This document shows, one piece after another, positions 1 to 8,377 of a DNA stretch of 64,000 nucleotides (position 1 is its first letter; the number at the start of each line of letters is the position of its first letter). The DNA lies in assembly GCA_000733915.1 (NCBI GenBank), contig JPOM01000001.1, forward strand, positions 1,798,001-1,862,000, given 5' to 3'. Under the pieces are notes generated by a model. That model saw only the letters and a list, made by a program, of their open reading frames with translations. It searched no databases and was not told where the DNA came from. The translations under genes and the position numbers were made by a program. This DNA comes from Caulobacteraceae bacterium PMMR1. GTDB taxonomy: Bacteria > Pseudomonadota > Alphaproteobacteria > Caulobacterales > Caulobacteraceae.

Positions 1-132
1 GATCGGACCTTGTCGACCATGCGACCTCACGGAGGGGAGCGGCGGAAGGCCGCTCTCTCGCGCAGAAGCGCGGCGAGTTCAACGGGGGCGCGCCGCCTTG
101 AACCCGGGGCCCGCGCTTGCGACATTGGCGCG

Positions 133-948
133 ATGAGCAACTCCCTGGTCGTCGACGCCGAGACCACCCGCACGGGCGAGATCAAGCTGCACGGTCCGGA
201 GGGCTTCGAGGGCATGCGTCGCGCCGGCCGGCTGGCGGCGGAGTGCCTGGACGCGCTGTCGCCCCTGGTCGCGCCGGGGGCCGTGACCGACGAACTCGAT
301 CGCATCGCGCGGGAGTTCATCTTGGACCACGGGGCCCTGCCCGCCTGCCTGCTCTATCGCGGCTACCCCAAGGCCACGTGCATCTCCATCAACCACGTCG
401 TTTGCCACGGCATCCCGGGCCCGCGGCAGCTGCGCGAGGGCGACGTGGTCAACATCGACGTGACCGTGATCGTGGACGGCTGGCACGGCGATCACAGCCG
501 CATGTGGGGCGTCGGCGCCATCTCGCCCCGCGCCCAGCGCCTGATCGACGTGACCTACGAGGGCCTGGCGCGGGGGCTCGCCGCTATCCGGCCCGGTGCG
601 CGCACCGGCGACATCGGCCACGCCATCCAGAGCTTCGTGGAGCAGCAGCGCTGCTCCGTGGTGACCGACTTCTGCGGCCATGGCTTGGGCCGCGTGTTCC
701 ACGACGCGCCCAACATCTTGCACTTTGGCAAGGCCGACACGGGCGAGCTGCTGCGTCCGGGCATGTTCTTCACCGTGGAGCCGATGGTGAACCTCGGCCG
801 TCCGCAGGTGAAGGTGCTGGCTGACGGCTGGACCGCGGTGACGCGCGACAAGTCTCTCTCCGCCCAGTGCGAGCACAGCGTGGGCGTCACCGAGACGGGC
901 GTGGAGATTTTCACGGAGTCCCCCGCGGGGCTGTTCAAGCCCACCTGA
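133..948 (+). CDS. map: type I methionine aminopeptidase
   Basis: Removes the initiator methionine from nascent cytosolic proteins. The 271-residue product has the complete dimetal site of the family: Asp109, Asp120, His183, Glu216 (in FTVEP) and Glu247, plus His92 in the substrate pocket. An upstream in-frame ATG at 10 would add 41 Arg/Ala-rich residues with no family resemblance, so the ATG at 133 is preferred; after it the reading TRTGEIKLHGPE is typical of alphaproteobacterial MetAP. No strong Shine-Dalgarno precedes it. It stands alone, convergent with the aldehyde dehydrogenase. Confidence 0.95.
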   Translation: MSNSLVVDAETTRTGEIKLHGPEGFEGMRRAGRLAAECLDALSPLVAPGAVTDELDRIAREFILDHGALPACLLYRGYPKATCISINHVVCHGIPGPRQLREGDVVNIDVTVIVDGWHGDHSRMWGVGAISPRAQRLIDVTYEGLARGLAAIRPGARTGDIGHAIQSFVEQQRCSVVTDFCGHGLGRVFHDAPNILHFGKADTGELLRPGMFFTVEPMVNLGRPQVKVLADGWTAVTRDKSLSAQCEHSVGVTETGVEIFTESPAGLFKPT

Positions 949-1006
949 GCCCCGCACGTGGGCGAGGGCGGGTCGCGGCGACGGGGGCAGGGACGCCCCC
1001 CGAGCG

Positions 1007-2461
1007 TCAGCCCTTGATCGCCCCCGCCAGATACTTGGCGACGCCCTCGCCATAGGGCGGGCGAAGCGCCTGCATCGGGCCGAGGTCCTTCTTCAGCTGG
1101 GTGTAGATCGCCCGGCGATGGCTGAACTCCTTGAAGCCGTCGTGGCCGTGGTAGGCGCCCATGCCCGAGGGCCCGACGCCGCCGAAGGGCAGCTCCTCCT
1201 GCGCCACGTGGAAGACGACGTCGTTGATCGTCACCCCGCCGGAGAGGGTGCGGGACAGCACGCGCTCGCGCTCCTCGGCGTCGGCCCCGAACCAGTAGAG
1301 CCCGAGCGGGCGGTCGTGGGCGTTGACGTAGTCGATCGCCTCCTCGACCTGGCGATAGCTCTTCACCGGCAGCACGGGGCCAAAGATTTCCTCCTGCATG
1401 ACCTTCATGTCGTCGGTCGGGTTCAGGACCAGCGTCGGCGGGATCTTGCGGTGCTCCTGCTGGCGGAAGTCCTCGCCGGCGGGGTTGATCTCCATGATCT
1501 CGGCGCCCTTGGCGCGGGCGTCCTCGAGGTAGCCCTGGATGCGGTCGTAGTGCCGTTGCGCCACCACGGCGGTGTAGTCGGGGTTGTCGCGGATCGTCGG
1601 GAACATGCGCGCCACCGCCTGGCGGCTCTGGTCGACGAACTCGCCGATCCGGTCGTCGGGGGCGATGACATAGTCGGGGGCCAGGCAGATCTGGCCCGCG
1701 TTCAGCGTCTTGCCCGCCATGATGCGCGCCGCGGCGGTCTCCATGTCCGCCGAGCGGGACAGGATCACCGGGCTCTTCCCGCCGAGCTCCAGCGTCACCG
1801 GGACGAGGTTCTCGGCTGCGGCGCGCATGACATGGCGCCCGACCGAGGTCGCGCCGGTGAAGATCAGGTGGTCGAAAGGCAGGCCGGCGAAGGCGGAGCC
1901 CACCTCCGGCCCGCCGGTCACGACCGCGATCTCGTCCTCGCCGAAGGCGGAGCGGAACATCTGGGCCAGCAGCTCGGAGGTGGCGGGCGTGTGCTCCGAC
2001 GGCTTGATCATGGCCCGGTTGCCGGCCGCCAGTATGCCGGCGAGCGGGGCGAAGGTCAGGTTGACCGGGAAGTTCCAGGGGCTGATCACACCGACCACGC
2101 CCTTGGGCTGCCAGCGGATTTCCGCCTTGGCCCCGAGCAGGCCCAAAAGCGCCGGGGTCGTCTTGCGCCGCTCGGACCGCATCCACTTGGCGAGGTTGTC
2201 GCGGGCGTGCTTCAAAGGCCCGATCGAGCCCGCGATGTCGGTCACCGCGGTCACCTGGGGCGCGCGGCAGCCGAAGTCTGCGTTCAGCGCCGCTTCGATC
2301 TTCGCGCGGTTGTCGACCAGCAGGGCGATGCAGCGGTTCAGCCGGTCAATGCGCCGTTCGGCCGAGGGCGCTCCCTCGCGCAGCTGGGCCGCCTTCTGCG
2401 CCTCCAGGATGCGCAGGAGCGGGGTCTTGACGTCGAGGGTGTCGAACTGCGGCGCGTCCAT
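1007..2461 (-). CDS. coniferyl-aldehyde-type NAD(P)-dependent aldehyde dehydrogenase
   Basis: Oxidises an aldehyde to its carboxylic acid with NAD(P)+. The 484-residue protein has the aldehyde dehydrogenase fold signatures: cofactor loop FTGATSVG (201-208), general base Glu225 in LELGGKSP, catalytic Cys259 in NAGQIC, and the oxyanion region around SPWNFP (127-132). The sequence around the catalytic cysteine (GQICLAPDYV) and the compact length place it in the class 3 / coniferyl aldehyde dehydrogenase (CalB-like) group; the true substrate is not determined by sequence. It is divergent from the GGDEF gene, with 174 bases between the two starts. Confidence 0.93.
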   Translation of the reverse strand: MDAPQFDTLDVKTPLLRILEAQKAAQLREGAPSAERRIDRLNRCIALLVDNRAKIEAALNADFGCRAPQVTAVTDIAGSIGPLKHARDNLAKWMRSERRKTTPALLGLLGAKAEIRWQPKGVVGVISPWNFPVNLTFAPLAGILAAGNRAMIKPSEHTPATSELLAQMFRSAFGEDEIAVVTGGPEVGSAFAGLPFDHLIFTGATSVGRHVMRAAAENLVPVTLELGGKSPVILSRSADMETAAARIMAGKTLNAGQICLAPDYVIAPDDRIGEFVDQSRQAVARMFPTIRDNPDYTAVVAQRHYDRIQGYLEDARAKGAEIMEINPAGEDFRQQEHRKIPPTLVLNPTDDMKVMQEEIFGPVLPVKSYRQVEEAIDYVNAHDRPLGLYWFGADAEERERVLSRTLSGGVTINDVVFHVAQEELPFGGVGPSGMGAYHGHDGFKEFSHRRAIYTQLKKDLGPMQALRPPYGEGVAKYLAGAIKG

Positions 2462-2554
2462 TCCAGTCGTTCTCCCAATGCTTTAGCCGGTCAAGCTACC
2501 AATCTTGAGGGGATAGTCTGATCTCTTGCTGGAGAAGCGGCAAGTCTTTGCGTC

Positions 2555-2560
2555 TTAACC
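2555..2560 (+). promoter_or_regulatory. possible CtrA half site upstream of GGDEF gene
   Basis: The intergenic region between the divergent aldehyde dehydrogenase and GGDEF genes contains TTAACC, followed at the correct N7 spacing by TTTG rather than TTAA. This resembles one good and one poor half of the Caulobacter CtrA box (TTAA-N7-TTAA). It lies about 75 bases before the GGDEF start. A single half site can occur by chance, so this is only suggestive. Confidence 0.3.
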
Positions 2561-2635
2561 CTGCATTTGGCTCTTTGCTTTAGACGTGCGCTGACACGCG
2601 GCACCGAACGTCGACGATAAGGGTTTTCAAGCGCC

Positions 2636-3703
2636 ATGACCGCTGAAGTCGAGATCTCCGTCCGAGGTCCGGAAGCCTATATCCTTGCGCGTCGGGCTGT
2701 CGAGCAGATGGAGGCGCACCAGGTCTGGCCGACGCCGCTTAATTTCGAGCTGTGGCTGCACTATGTCGGCAACCCGGAGGGCGCGCTCGGCCAGGAGATC
2801 CAGGCGCTTCTGAAAGCGGGAGAGACGATCATCGACTCCGTCAGCGAGATGCTGGCCCACAAGCACCTGCCGCGCTTCCGCCTGAACGATGAGATTCGTG
2901 ACGCCGGCGACCGTCTGAGCGCCCAGCTCGAGAGCGTCGCCCGCGCGGTCGAGACCGCCCAGCGCTCCAGCGCGGCCTACGGCAAGACCCTGGACGGCGC
3001 TCAGCGCCAACTCGACGACGCGGTGGAGCCCCTCGCCTTGCAGCGCCTCGTGGAGGGCCTGTCTGTTGCGACGCAGCGGGTGCAGCGCGAGAACGCCACG
3101 CTCCAAGACCGCCTGCAGTCCTCCACCGAGGAGGTGCGGCGCCTGCGCGAGCACCTGGAGCAGGTGCGTCGGGACGCCATGACCGACGCCCTGACCAATC
3201 TCGCCAACCGAAAGGCCTTCGACGAGGGGCTGAACAAGTTCTGCCAAGAGGCTGAGGGCGCGGGTCGCACCGTCACCCTGGCGGTGATCGACATCGACCA
3301 TTTCAAGCGGTTCAACGACACCTGGGGCCACCAGACCGGCGACCAGGTGCTGCGCTATGTGGCGAACGTCATCGGCCGCGTGGGCGAGCCGCCGCGCCTG
3401 GCCGCCCGCTACGGCGGCGAGGAGTTCGCGATCCTGTTCCCGGGGGAGCGCGCCGCCAAGGTCGCCAAGATGCTGGACGGCGTGCGCGAAGAAATCAGCT
3501 CGCGCCTGCTCAAGCGGCGCTCCACCCACGAGAACCTCGGCGCGGTCACCGTGTCGATGGGGGTGGCCGAGCTGCACGCGGGCGAACCGCCGGCCTCGCT
3601 GGTCGAACGCGCCGACGCGGCCCTCTACGTCTCCAAGCGCACCGGCCGCAACCGCGTCACCAACGCCGAGCTCGCGCGCAAGTCGGCAGTCCAGGCCGCC
3701 TGA
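2636..3703 (+). CDS. GGDEF-domain diguanylate cyclase, cytosolic
   Basis: Predicted to make cyclic di-GMP from two GTP. The 355-residue protein has no signal peptide or membrane segment. Residues 1-185 are a helical region with a likely coiled coil just before the catalytic domain (QRVQRENATLQDRL and onward); residues 185-345 form the GGDEF domain with an intact active-site loop RYGGEEF near residue 260 and a metal-binding DIDHFKRFND. The allosteric I-site RxxD expected five residues before GGEEF reads EPPR, so product inhibition through this site is probably absent. The layout recalls Caulobacter DgcB, but orthology is not proved. Confidence 0.9.
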   Translation: MTAEVEISVRGPEAYILARRAVEQMEAHQVWPTPLNFELWLHYVGNPEGALGQEIQALLKAGETIIDSVSEMLAHKHLPRFRLNDEIRDAGDRLSAQLESVARAVETAQRSSAAYGKTLDGAQRQLDDAVEPLALQRLVEGLSVATQRVQRENATLQDRLQSSTEEVRRLREHLEQVRRDAMTDALTNLANRKAFDEGLNKFCQEAEGAGRTVTLAVIDIDHFKRFNDTWGHQTGDQVLRYVANVIGRVGEPPRLAARYGGEEFAILFPGERAAKVAKMLDGVREEISSRLLKRRSTHENLGAVTVSMGVAELHAGEPPASLVERADAALYVSKRTGRNRVTNAELARKSAVQAA

Positions 3704-3795
3704 GGCGAAGAAAGTCGTCGCCTTGACGTAAGGGCGCGGCTTTTCGGGGCCGCTCGGGCGTGCCTATGCTTCCCCAGAGGGACCGGGAGGCCGCC

Positions 3796-4596
3796 ATGGA
3801 CTATGCCAAGATCAAGACCGCGCAGGACGGCGCAGTTCTGACCATCGCGCTGAGCGACCCCGCCACCCTGAACGCGGCGGGCATCGACCTGGCCAAGGAG
3901 CTGACCCACGTTCTCCAGCGCGTCGAGAGCGGCGACCTGGCCGCGCGCGCGATCGTGCTGACCGGCGAGGGCCGGGGGTTCTGCTCGGGCGCGAACCTGC
4001 AAGCGGGGCCTGGCGGCGGGGCGGTGGACGCCGACGGAAAGCCGGACGCCGGCGCGGCGCTCCAGGCCGTCTACAATCCCCTGATGACCGCCATGCGCGA
4101 TCTGCCCGTGCCGCTCGTGACGGCGGTGAACGGGGCCGCAGCAGGCGTCGGGTGCTCCATCGCGCTCATGGGCGACCTGATCGTGGCGGCGGAGAGCGCC
4201 TACTTCCTGCAGGCGTTCCGGCGCATCGGCCTGGTGCCCGACGGCGGCTCGACCTACCTCTTGCCCCGCATGATCGGGCGCGCCCGGGCCATGGAGATGG
4301 CGCTGCTGGGCGAGAAGCTGCCGGCGAGGACCGCGCTCGATTGGGGCCTGATCAACCGGTGCGTCCCGGATGCAGAGCTGATGTCGACCGCTCGCGCCCT
4401 GGCGCAGGAGCTGGCGCAAGGGCCGAAGTCGCTGGCCCTGATCCGCCGCCTCATGTGGGAGAGCCTCGACGCAGACTGGACGCGCCAACTGCACGCCGAG
4501 CGCCAGGCCCAGCGCACTGCCGGCAAGACCGAAGACTTCCGAGAGGGCGTCGCCGCCTTCCTGCAGAAGCGCCCGGCGGCCTTCAAGGGCGCTTGA
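3796..4596 (+). CDS. enoyl-CoA hydratase/isomerase family protein
   Basis: Crotonase-fold enzyme of 266 residues, probably hydrating or isomerising an enoyl-CoA in fatty-acid or aromatic-acid degradation. The CoA/oxyanion-hole segments are visible as GRGFCSGANL and VNGAAAGVGCSIALMGD, and the DG pair in RIGLVPDGGSTYLL matches the PaaG/PaaB-like subgroup (2,3-dehydroadipyl-CoA hydratase or ring-epoxide isomerase) better than the two-glutamate hydratase EchA. The start at 3796 follows GGGAGG with a 5-base spacer and is preferred to an ATG at 3760. No other catabolic genes flank it. Confidence 0.88.
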   Translation: MDYAKIKTAQDGAVLTIALSDPATLNAAGIDLAKELTHVLQRVESGDLAARAIVLTGEGRGFCSGANLQAGPGGGAVDADGKPDAGAALQAVYNPLMTAMRDLPVPLVTAVNGAAAGVGCSIALMGDLIVAAESAYFLQAFRRIGLVPDGGSTYLLPRMIGRARAMEMALLGEKLPARTALDWGLINRCVPDAELMSTARALAQELAQGPKSLALIRRLMWESLDADWTRQLHAERQAQRTAGKTEDFREGVAAFLQKRPAAFKGA

Positions 4597-4599
4597 GGC

Positions 4600-5232
4600 T
4601 CATCGGGCGGGCGGGACCGCCGCCTCGGTCCAGGCCGCCACGTCCGCGATCACCTGGCCCGCGGCCGCGTCGAACGCCTGGACCACCGCCCCGGCGCGGT
4701 TCTCCGCCGCGGGCTGGCGCGCCGCGAAGGTCCGCTCGTCCAGGATCGAACCGTCCGGGCGCGAGAGCCGGGCCCGCATGACGATCACCACCGTGGGCGG
4801 GGCGCCCGGGCTCGCATAGCGCGCCTCGAAGCTGCGCCCGTCGAGCCTGAGCAGGGCGCCGGCCTTGGCGATGTCCCCCCGGTGCAGCAGCCGCACGCGC
4901 CGCGCCCGCGCTTCGAACGCCCGCTCCAGCGCGTCCTGGAAGAGCGAGGGCGCCGGCGCCGTCCAGCGCGCCCCTCCGATGTAGGCGGCCTGGTTGCCGG
5001 TGAAGGTCAGGATGCCGTCTCCGGCCTCGGCCCGCGGGAGACTGACCCCCTGCAGCACCACGCCGACCTGCGACGCCGCCGAGCCGGGCGGCGCGGCGGC
5101 CGCGCCCTCCCCGCCTCCGGTAGGCGTGAGGCCGAAGGCGTAGAGCTGGGCGGGCGGCGTCTTGGGAAAGACCGAGATGCAGCCGGCGAGCAGCAGCGGC
5201 GCGGCCACAAGGGCGAGGGCGGGACGCCTCAT
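4600..5232 (-). CDS. ABC-type transport auxiliary lipoprotein (PqiC/MlaC-like role)
   Basis: A 210-residue lipoprotein: the N-terminus MRRPALALVAAPLLLAGC ends in a clear LAGC lipobox with Cys18. It belongs to the ABC_trans_aux (DUF330) family that accompanies MCE transporters and is thought to sit on the outer membrane or in the periplasm as partner of the MCE protein. It is the last gene of the Mla-type operon; its start overlaps the stop of the MCE gene (ATGA), which suggests translational coupling. Confidence 0.88.
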   Translation of the reverse strand: MRRPALALVAAPLLLAGCISVFPKTPPAQLYAFGLTPTGGGEGAAAAPPGSAASQVGVVLQGVSLPRAEAGDGILTFTGNQAAYIGGARWTAPAPSLFQDALERAFEARARRVRLLHRGDIAKAGALLRLDGRSFEARYASPGAPPTVVIVMRARLSRPDGSILDERTFAARQPAAENRAGAVVQAFDAAAGQVIADVAAWTEAAVPPAR

Positions 5233-6167
5233 GGCTTCAGCTCCACGGTGCGGGCGGGGGCTTTGGAGATCAGCCCCCTGGGGTTCTGCTCGATGTCGCC
5301 GACGACCCGGTCCAGCGACTCCGCCGCCTGCTGCAGGGCGATGACCGCGCGGGTCAGCTGCGGCAGACCGGTGGTGGCGAAGTCGGTCGTGGGGCCCTGC
5401 AGCTTGCCGACGATGCCCCGCACGTCGGTCGCTGCGCCCTTGATCTCGGCGGCTGCGTCCGAGGCGTTGCGCACCGCCAGCTTCACATCGCCGTTCATGA
5501 TCCGGTCGGCGTCGTCGGTGAGCCGGCCGATCTTCTGGGCGGTCAGGTCGGCGGTGCGGATGGTGCGGTCGAGGTCGTCGATCATCTGCTTGCGGCTGCG
5601 CAGCGTCGTCGTGATGTCGTGCACATCCTCAAGCGTGCCCGACAGCTGGGCGATGTTGCGGTCTGAGAGCACGCGGTTGACCCGGTCCAGAGCGTCGACT
5701 GTGCGCGCCAGCACATCGCCGCCCCCCTGCAGCAGCCCCTCCAAGGCGCCGACCTTGGTGCGGATCACGGGGATCTGGTTTGGGGGCGTCACGTCCCGGA
5801 GCAAGGGCTTGGACGTCGTGCCCGCCGTGATCTGGATATAGTTGACGCCCGTCACCCCGAGCGGTTCCAGGCTGCCGTAGGAGTCCACGCGCACGGGGGT
5901 GTCGGCCGTGGTGCGGATGCGCGCCACGACCCGGTTCGGATTGGCCTTGTCCAGGCTGAGCTTGGTGACCTCGCCGACCTTGATGCCGTTGAAGAACACC
6001 TGGCCCCCGGCCGACAGGCCGCGCACCGGCCCGGCGAAGTCGACGTCGTAGAGCGAGTACTGGGCGGCGAACTGCACCTTCGCCAGCCAGATGGCGAAGA
6101 CCGCTGCGCCCACGAAGATCATGAGCGAGATCAGGCCCACCAGGGCGTAGTGCGCATTGCGCTCCAT
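5229..6167 (-). CDS. MlaD-family MCE protein of lipid ABC transporter
   Basis: Periplasmic substrate-binding component of a phospholipid ABC transporter. The 312-residue protein has one N-terminal membrane helix (residues 9-28, ALVGLISLMIFVGAAVFAIW) followed by a single MCE domain (about 38-115: FAGPVRGLSAGGQVFFNGIK, then PLGVTGVNYIQI) and a long C-terminal helical part that is expected to form the central tunnel of the hexamer. It is third in a four-gene operon, abutting the ATPase gene. It is longer than E. coli MlaD (about 183 residues) and more like the PqiB/MlaD-with-helical-tail alphaproteobacterial type. Confidence 0.92.
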   Translation of the reverse strand: MERNAHYALVGLISLMIFVGAAVFAIWLAKVQFAAQYSLYDVDFAGPVRGLSAGGQVFFNGIKVGEVTKLSLDKANPNRVVARIRTTADTPVRVDSYGSLEPLGVTGVNYIQITAGTTSKPLLRDVTPPNQIPVIRTKVGALEGLLQGGGDVLARTVDALDRVNRVLSDRNIAQLSGTLEDVHDITTTLRSRKQMIDDLDRTIRTADLTAQKIGRLTDDADRIMNGDVKLAVRNASDAAAEIKGAATDVRGIVGKLQGPTTDFATTGLPQLTRAVIALQQAAESLDRVVGDIEQNPRGLISKAPARTVELKP

Positions 6168-6949
6168 CAGGCGGCTCCTTTGGCGGCGGCGCGGCCGCGG
6201 GGGCCCAGGAAATACTCGCGGATCCAGGGATGATCTGAACGCTCAAGCTCGGCAAGGGTCCCGACCGCCGCGATGCGCTTGTCCGCGATCACGCCCACGC
6301 GGTCGCAAAGCGCGTACAGACTATCGAGGTCGTGGGTGATCATGAACACGGTCAGCCCCAATGCGTCGCGCAGGTCCTTGATCAGGGAGTCGAACCCCTC
6401 CGCACCGATCGGGTCCAGGCCAGCGGTGGGCTCGTCGAGGAAGAGGAGCTCGGGGTCCAAGGCCAGCGCCCGCGCCAGGCCGGCGCGCTTGCGCATCCCG
6501 CCGGAGAGTTCCGCCGGCCGCAGCGCTCCCGCCGAGGGCTCAAGCCCCACCAGGGCCAGCTTCAGGTCCGCCACGGCGGCGATCTGGCGACGGCTGAGGC
6601 GCGTGTGCTCATAGAGCGGCGCGGCGACATTGTCGCGCACCGACAGGGAGGAGAACAGCGCCCCGCTCTGGAACAGCACGCCCCACCGGCGCTCCAGGTC
6701 CAATCGCTCATGCTCCGGCGCGCGGTGGACATCCACGCCCAGCACCTCGACGGAGCCGCCGTCGGGCTCCTTGAGGTCGATGACGGTGTTCAGCAGCACC
6801 GACTTGCCCGCGCCCGACCCGCCCACCAGGCCGAAGATTTCGCCGCGCTCGACCGTGAGGTCCAGGCCATCGTGCACCAGATGATCGCCGAAGCGCGAGA
6901 CAAGCCCGCGCACCTGCACGGCCGGGGTCTGGTCGCGCGGCCCGCTCAC
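6167..6949 (-). CDS. MlaF-like ABC transporter ATP-binding protein
   Basis: Cytosolic ATPase that drives the MCE-type lipid transporter. The 260-residue protein has all ABC elements: Walker A GGSGAGKS (43-50), Q-loop FQSGALFS (93-100), signature LSGGM (148-152), Walker B LLFLDEPT (168-175) and the switch histidine in MITHDLDS. The FQSGALF Q-loop and SGGMRKR signature are diagnostic for the Mla (Ttg2A) subfamily. It is second in the operon after the permease, with which it shares a 4-base overlap. Confidence 0.94.
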   Translation of the reverse strand: MSGPRDQTPAVQVRGLVSRFGDHLVHDGLDLTVERGEIFGLVGGSGAGKSVLLNTVIDLKEPDGGSVEVLGVDVHRAPEHERLDLERRWGVLFQSGALFSSLSVRDNVAAPLYEHTRLSRRQIAAVADLKLALVGLEPSAGALRPAELSGGMRKRAGLARALALDPELLFLDEPTAGLDPIGAEGFDSLIKDLRDALGLTVFMITHDLDSLYALCDRVGVIADKRIAAVGTLAELERSDHPWIREYFLGPRGRAAAKGAA

Positions 6950-8070
6950 AGGCCGATCGCCAGGAAGAGCACGGCGAAGACCGCGTCCACCAGAATGATG
7001 GCGAAGATCGCCTGCACCACCGAGCTCGTGACCCGGCGGCCGAGCTGCTCGACGTCGCCCCCGACCTCGAAGCCTTGCCGGCAGCCGATCGCGGCGATGA
7101 TCACCGCCAGCACCGGCGCCTTGACCATGCCGAGCCAGAAGTGGCGGATGCCGACGTTGTCGAGCAGGCGCTGCAGGAAGAAGGCGGGGCTAAGGCCCAC
7201 CACCGTCCAGACCACCAAGATGCCGCCCGCCAGGCCCGAGATCATAGCCACGAAGGTCAGCAGGGGCTCCATCAGAAGCATCGCCACGAAGCGGGGCAGG
7301 ACCAGGGCCTCGAAGGGGTCCACGCCGATCACCTGCATGGCGTCAACCTCCTGGTTCATCTTCATGGCCCCCAGTTCGGCGGCGAAGCTCGACCCGGATC
7401 GGCCGGCCAGGAGCACCGCGGTGATCAGGACGCCGAACTCGCGCAGCACCGCCACCCCGATCAGCTCCACGGTGAAGATTTGGGCGCCGAACTGGGCCAG
7501 CAGGTCCGCCCCCAGGAACGCGATGGTCGCGCCGACGAACAGGTTCGTGATGGCCACGATGGGCAAGGCGTCCAGGCCCGCCCGCTCCATCAGCGCCGTC
7601 GTGGGCGCAAGGCGGAACCGGCTCGGGTGCACGGCCAGCCGCGCCAGCGCCGCCAGCAGACGGCCGTAGAAGGCGAAGGTGTAGAAGGCGTCAACGAGGA
7701 AATGCACCGTGCCATGGCCGAGCCGCTCCAGCACGTGCCAGTCGTGGCGGCGCTCGGCGGGCTTGGGCGCGGGCCCGTCCGCCTGCTCGGGGTAGCGGGC
7801 CTCGACCAGAGCGAGCAGGCGCGCGACATCGGGCCGGGCGTCGAGGCCGGACGTCTGGGGCGTCGCCCGCCCCTGCCGGGCCAAGACCAGGGCGCCGGAG
7901 GTGTCGAACCGCCCGAGCCCGCTGAGATCCAGGCGCCCTGCGACCTCGCCCCTCAACGCGGCCGCCAGTCGTTCGGGCGCCCGTCCAAGGCCGGTCGCGG
8001 TCCAATCGCCCGTCAGCGCCAGGACCGGCTCGCGACGCCCCTCGATCCTGAAGTCCGCCGGCTGGTCCAT
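6946..8070 (-). CDS. MlaE-family permease with N-terminal STAS domain
   Basis: Inner-membrane permease of the lipid transporter, 374 residues. Residues 1-100 form a STAS-like domain (DLSGLGRFDTSGALVL), fused to an MlaE permease domain whose hydrophobic helices begin near residue 130; conserved MlaE motifs are visible (REFGVLITAVLLAGRSGSSFAAELG and MKMNQEVDAM). In E. coli the STAS role is a separate protein (MlaB); the fusion is usual in alphaproteobacteria. The ATG at 8070 follows GGCGGAGG with a short spacer; the ATG at 8130 would add 20 unrelated residues. First gene of the mlaE-mlaF-mlaD-lipoprotein operon. Confidence 0.92.
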   Translation of the reverse strand: MDQPADFRIEGRREPVLALTGDWTATGLGRAPERLAAALRGEVAGRLDLSGLGRFDTSGALVLARQGRATPQTSGLDARPDVARLLALVEARYPEQADGPAPKPAERRHDWHVLERLGHGTVHFLVDAFYTFAFYGRLLAALARLAVHPSRFRLAPTTALMERAGLDALPIVAITNLFVGATIAFLGADLLAQFGAQIFTVELIGVAVLREFGVLITAVLLAGRSGSSFAAELGAMKMNQEVDAMQVIGVDPFEALVLPRFVAMLLMEPLLTFVAMISGLAGGILVVWTVVGLSPAFFLQRLLDNVGIRHFWLGMVKAPVLAVIIAAIGCRQGFEVGGDVEQLGRRVTSSVVQAIFAIILVDAVFAVLFLAIGL

Positions 8071-8377
8071 GCGCCTCCGCCCTGAGCCTTGGCCGTAAAG
8101 CACAGGGCCGCCTGAGGTTGCCAGCTTCATGCGTCGCGCGGAACCCGGACGCGGGCGCCGCGTTACGCAAGTTGTCGACGGGGGGCGTCCTCCGCGGACC
8201 GCTGAGCTGTGGTCCGCGCCCGCGACCCTGCGACCCGCTACTCTCGACCCGGGGCATCTAAGCCGCGGTGCGCGAGACTACTCGCACGTGTCGTTTGCTA
8301 TGAGTGTCGATCCTGTGCTTGCCGACAAGTATCACGAACAGTTCAGCGGGGAACTCTGAGCGTATTGGATCGTTGCG
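8071..8377. other. divergent intergenic region between Mla operon and GT-Glf gene
   Basis: About 307 bases without a convincing gene. It must hold the promoter of the minus-strand Mla operon and that of the plus-strand glycosyltransferase-mutase gene. The right half (about 8280-8400) is less GC-rich than the surrounding DNA, as expected for a promoter, but no clear -35/-10 pair or operator can be assigned. Small open frames crossing it (for example 8129-8359) have no start signal or recognisable product. Confidence 0.5.

Noticed and set aside
555-2186. Long minus-strand frame overlapping the aldehyde dehydrogenase
   Set aside because: Out-of-frame shadow: Arg/Gly/Pro-rich, no family motif, while the real gene in another frame has all catalytic residues.
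8129-8359. Small plus-strand frame upstream of the GT-Glf gene
   Set aside because: No ribosome site, no recognisable domain, and it occupies the expected promoter region.
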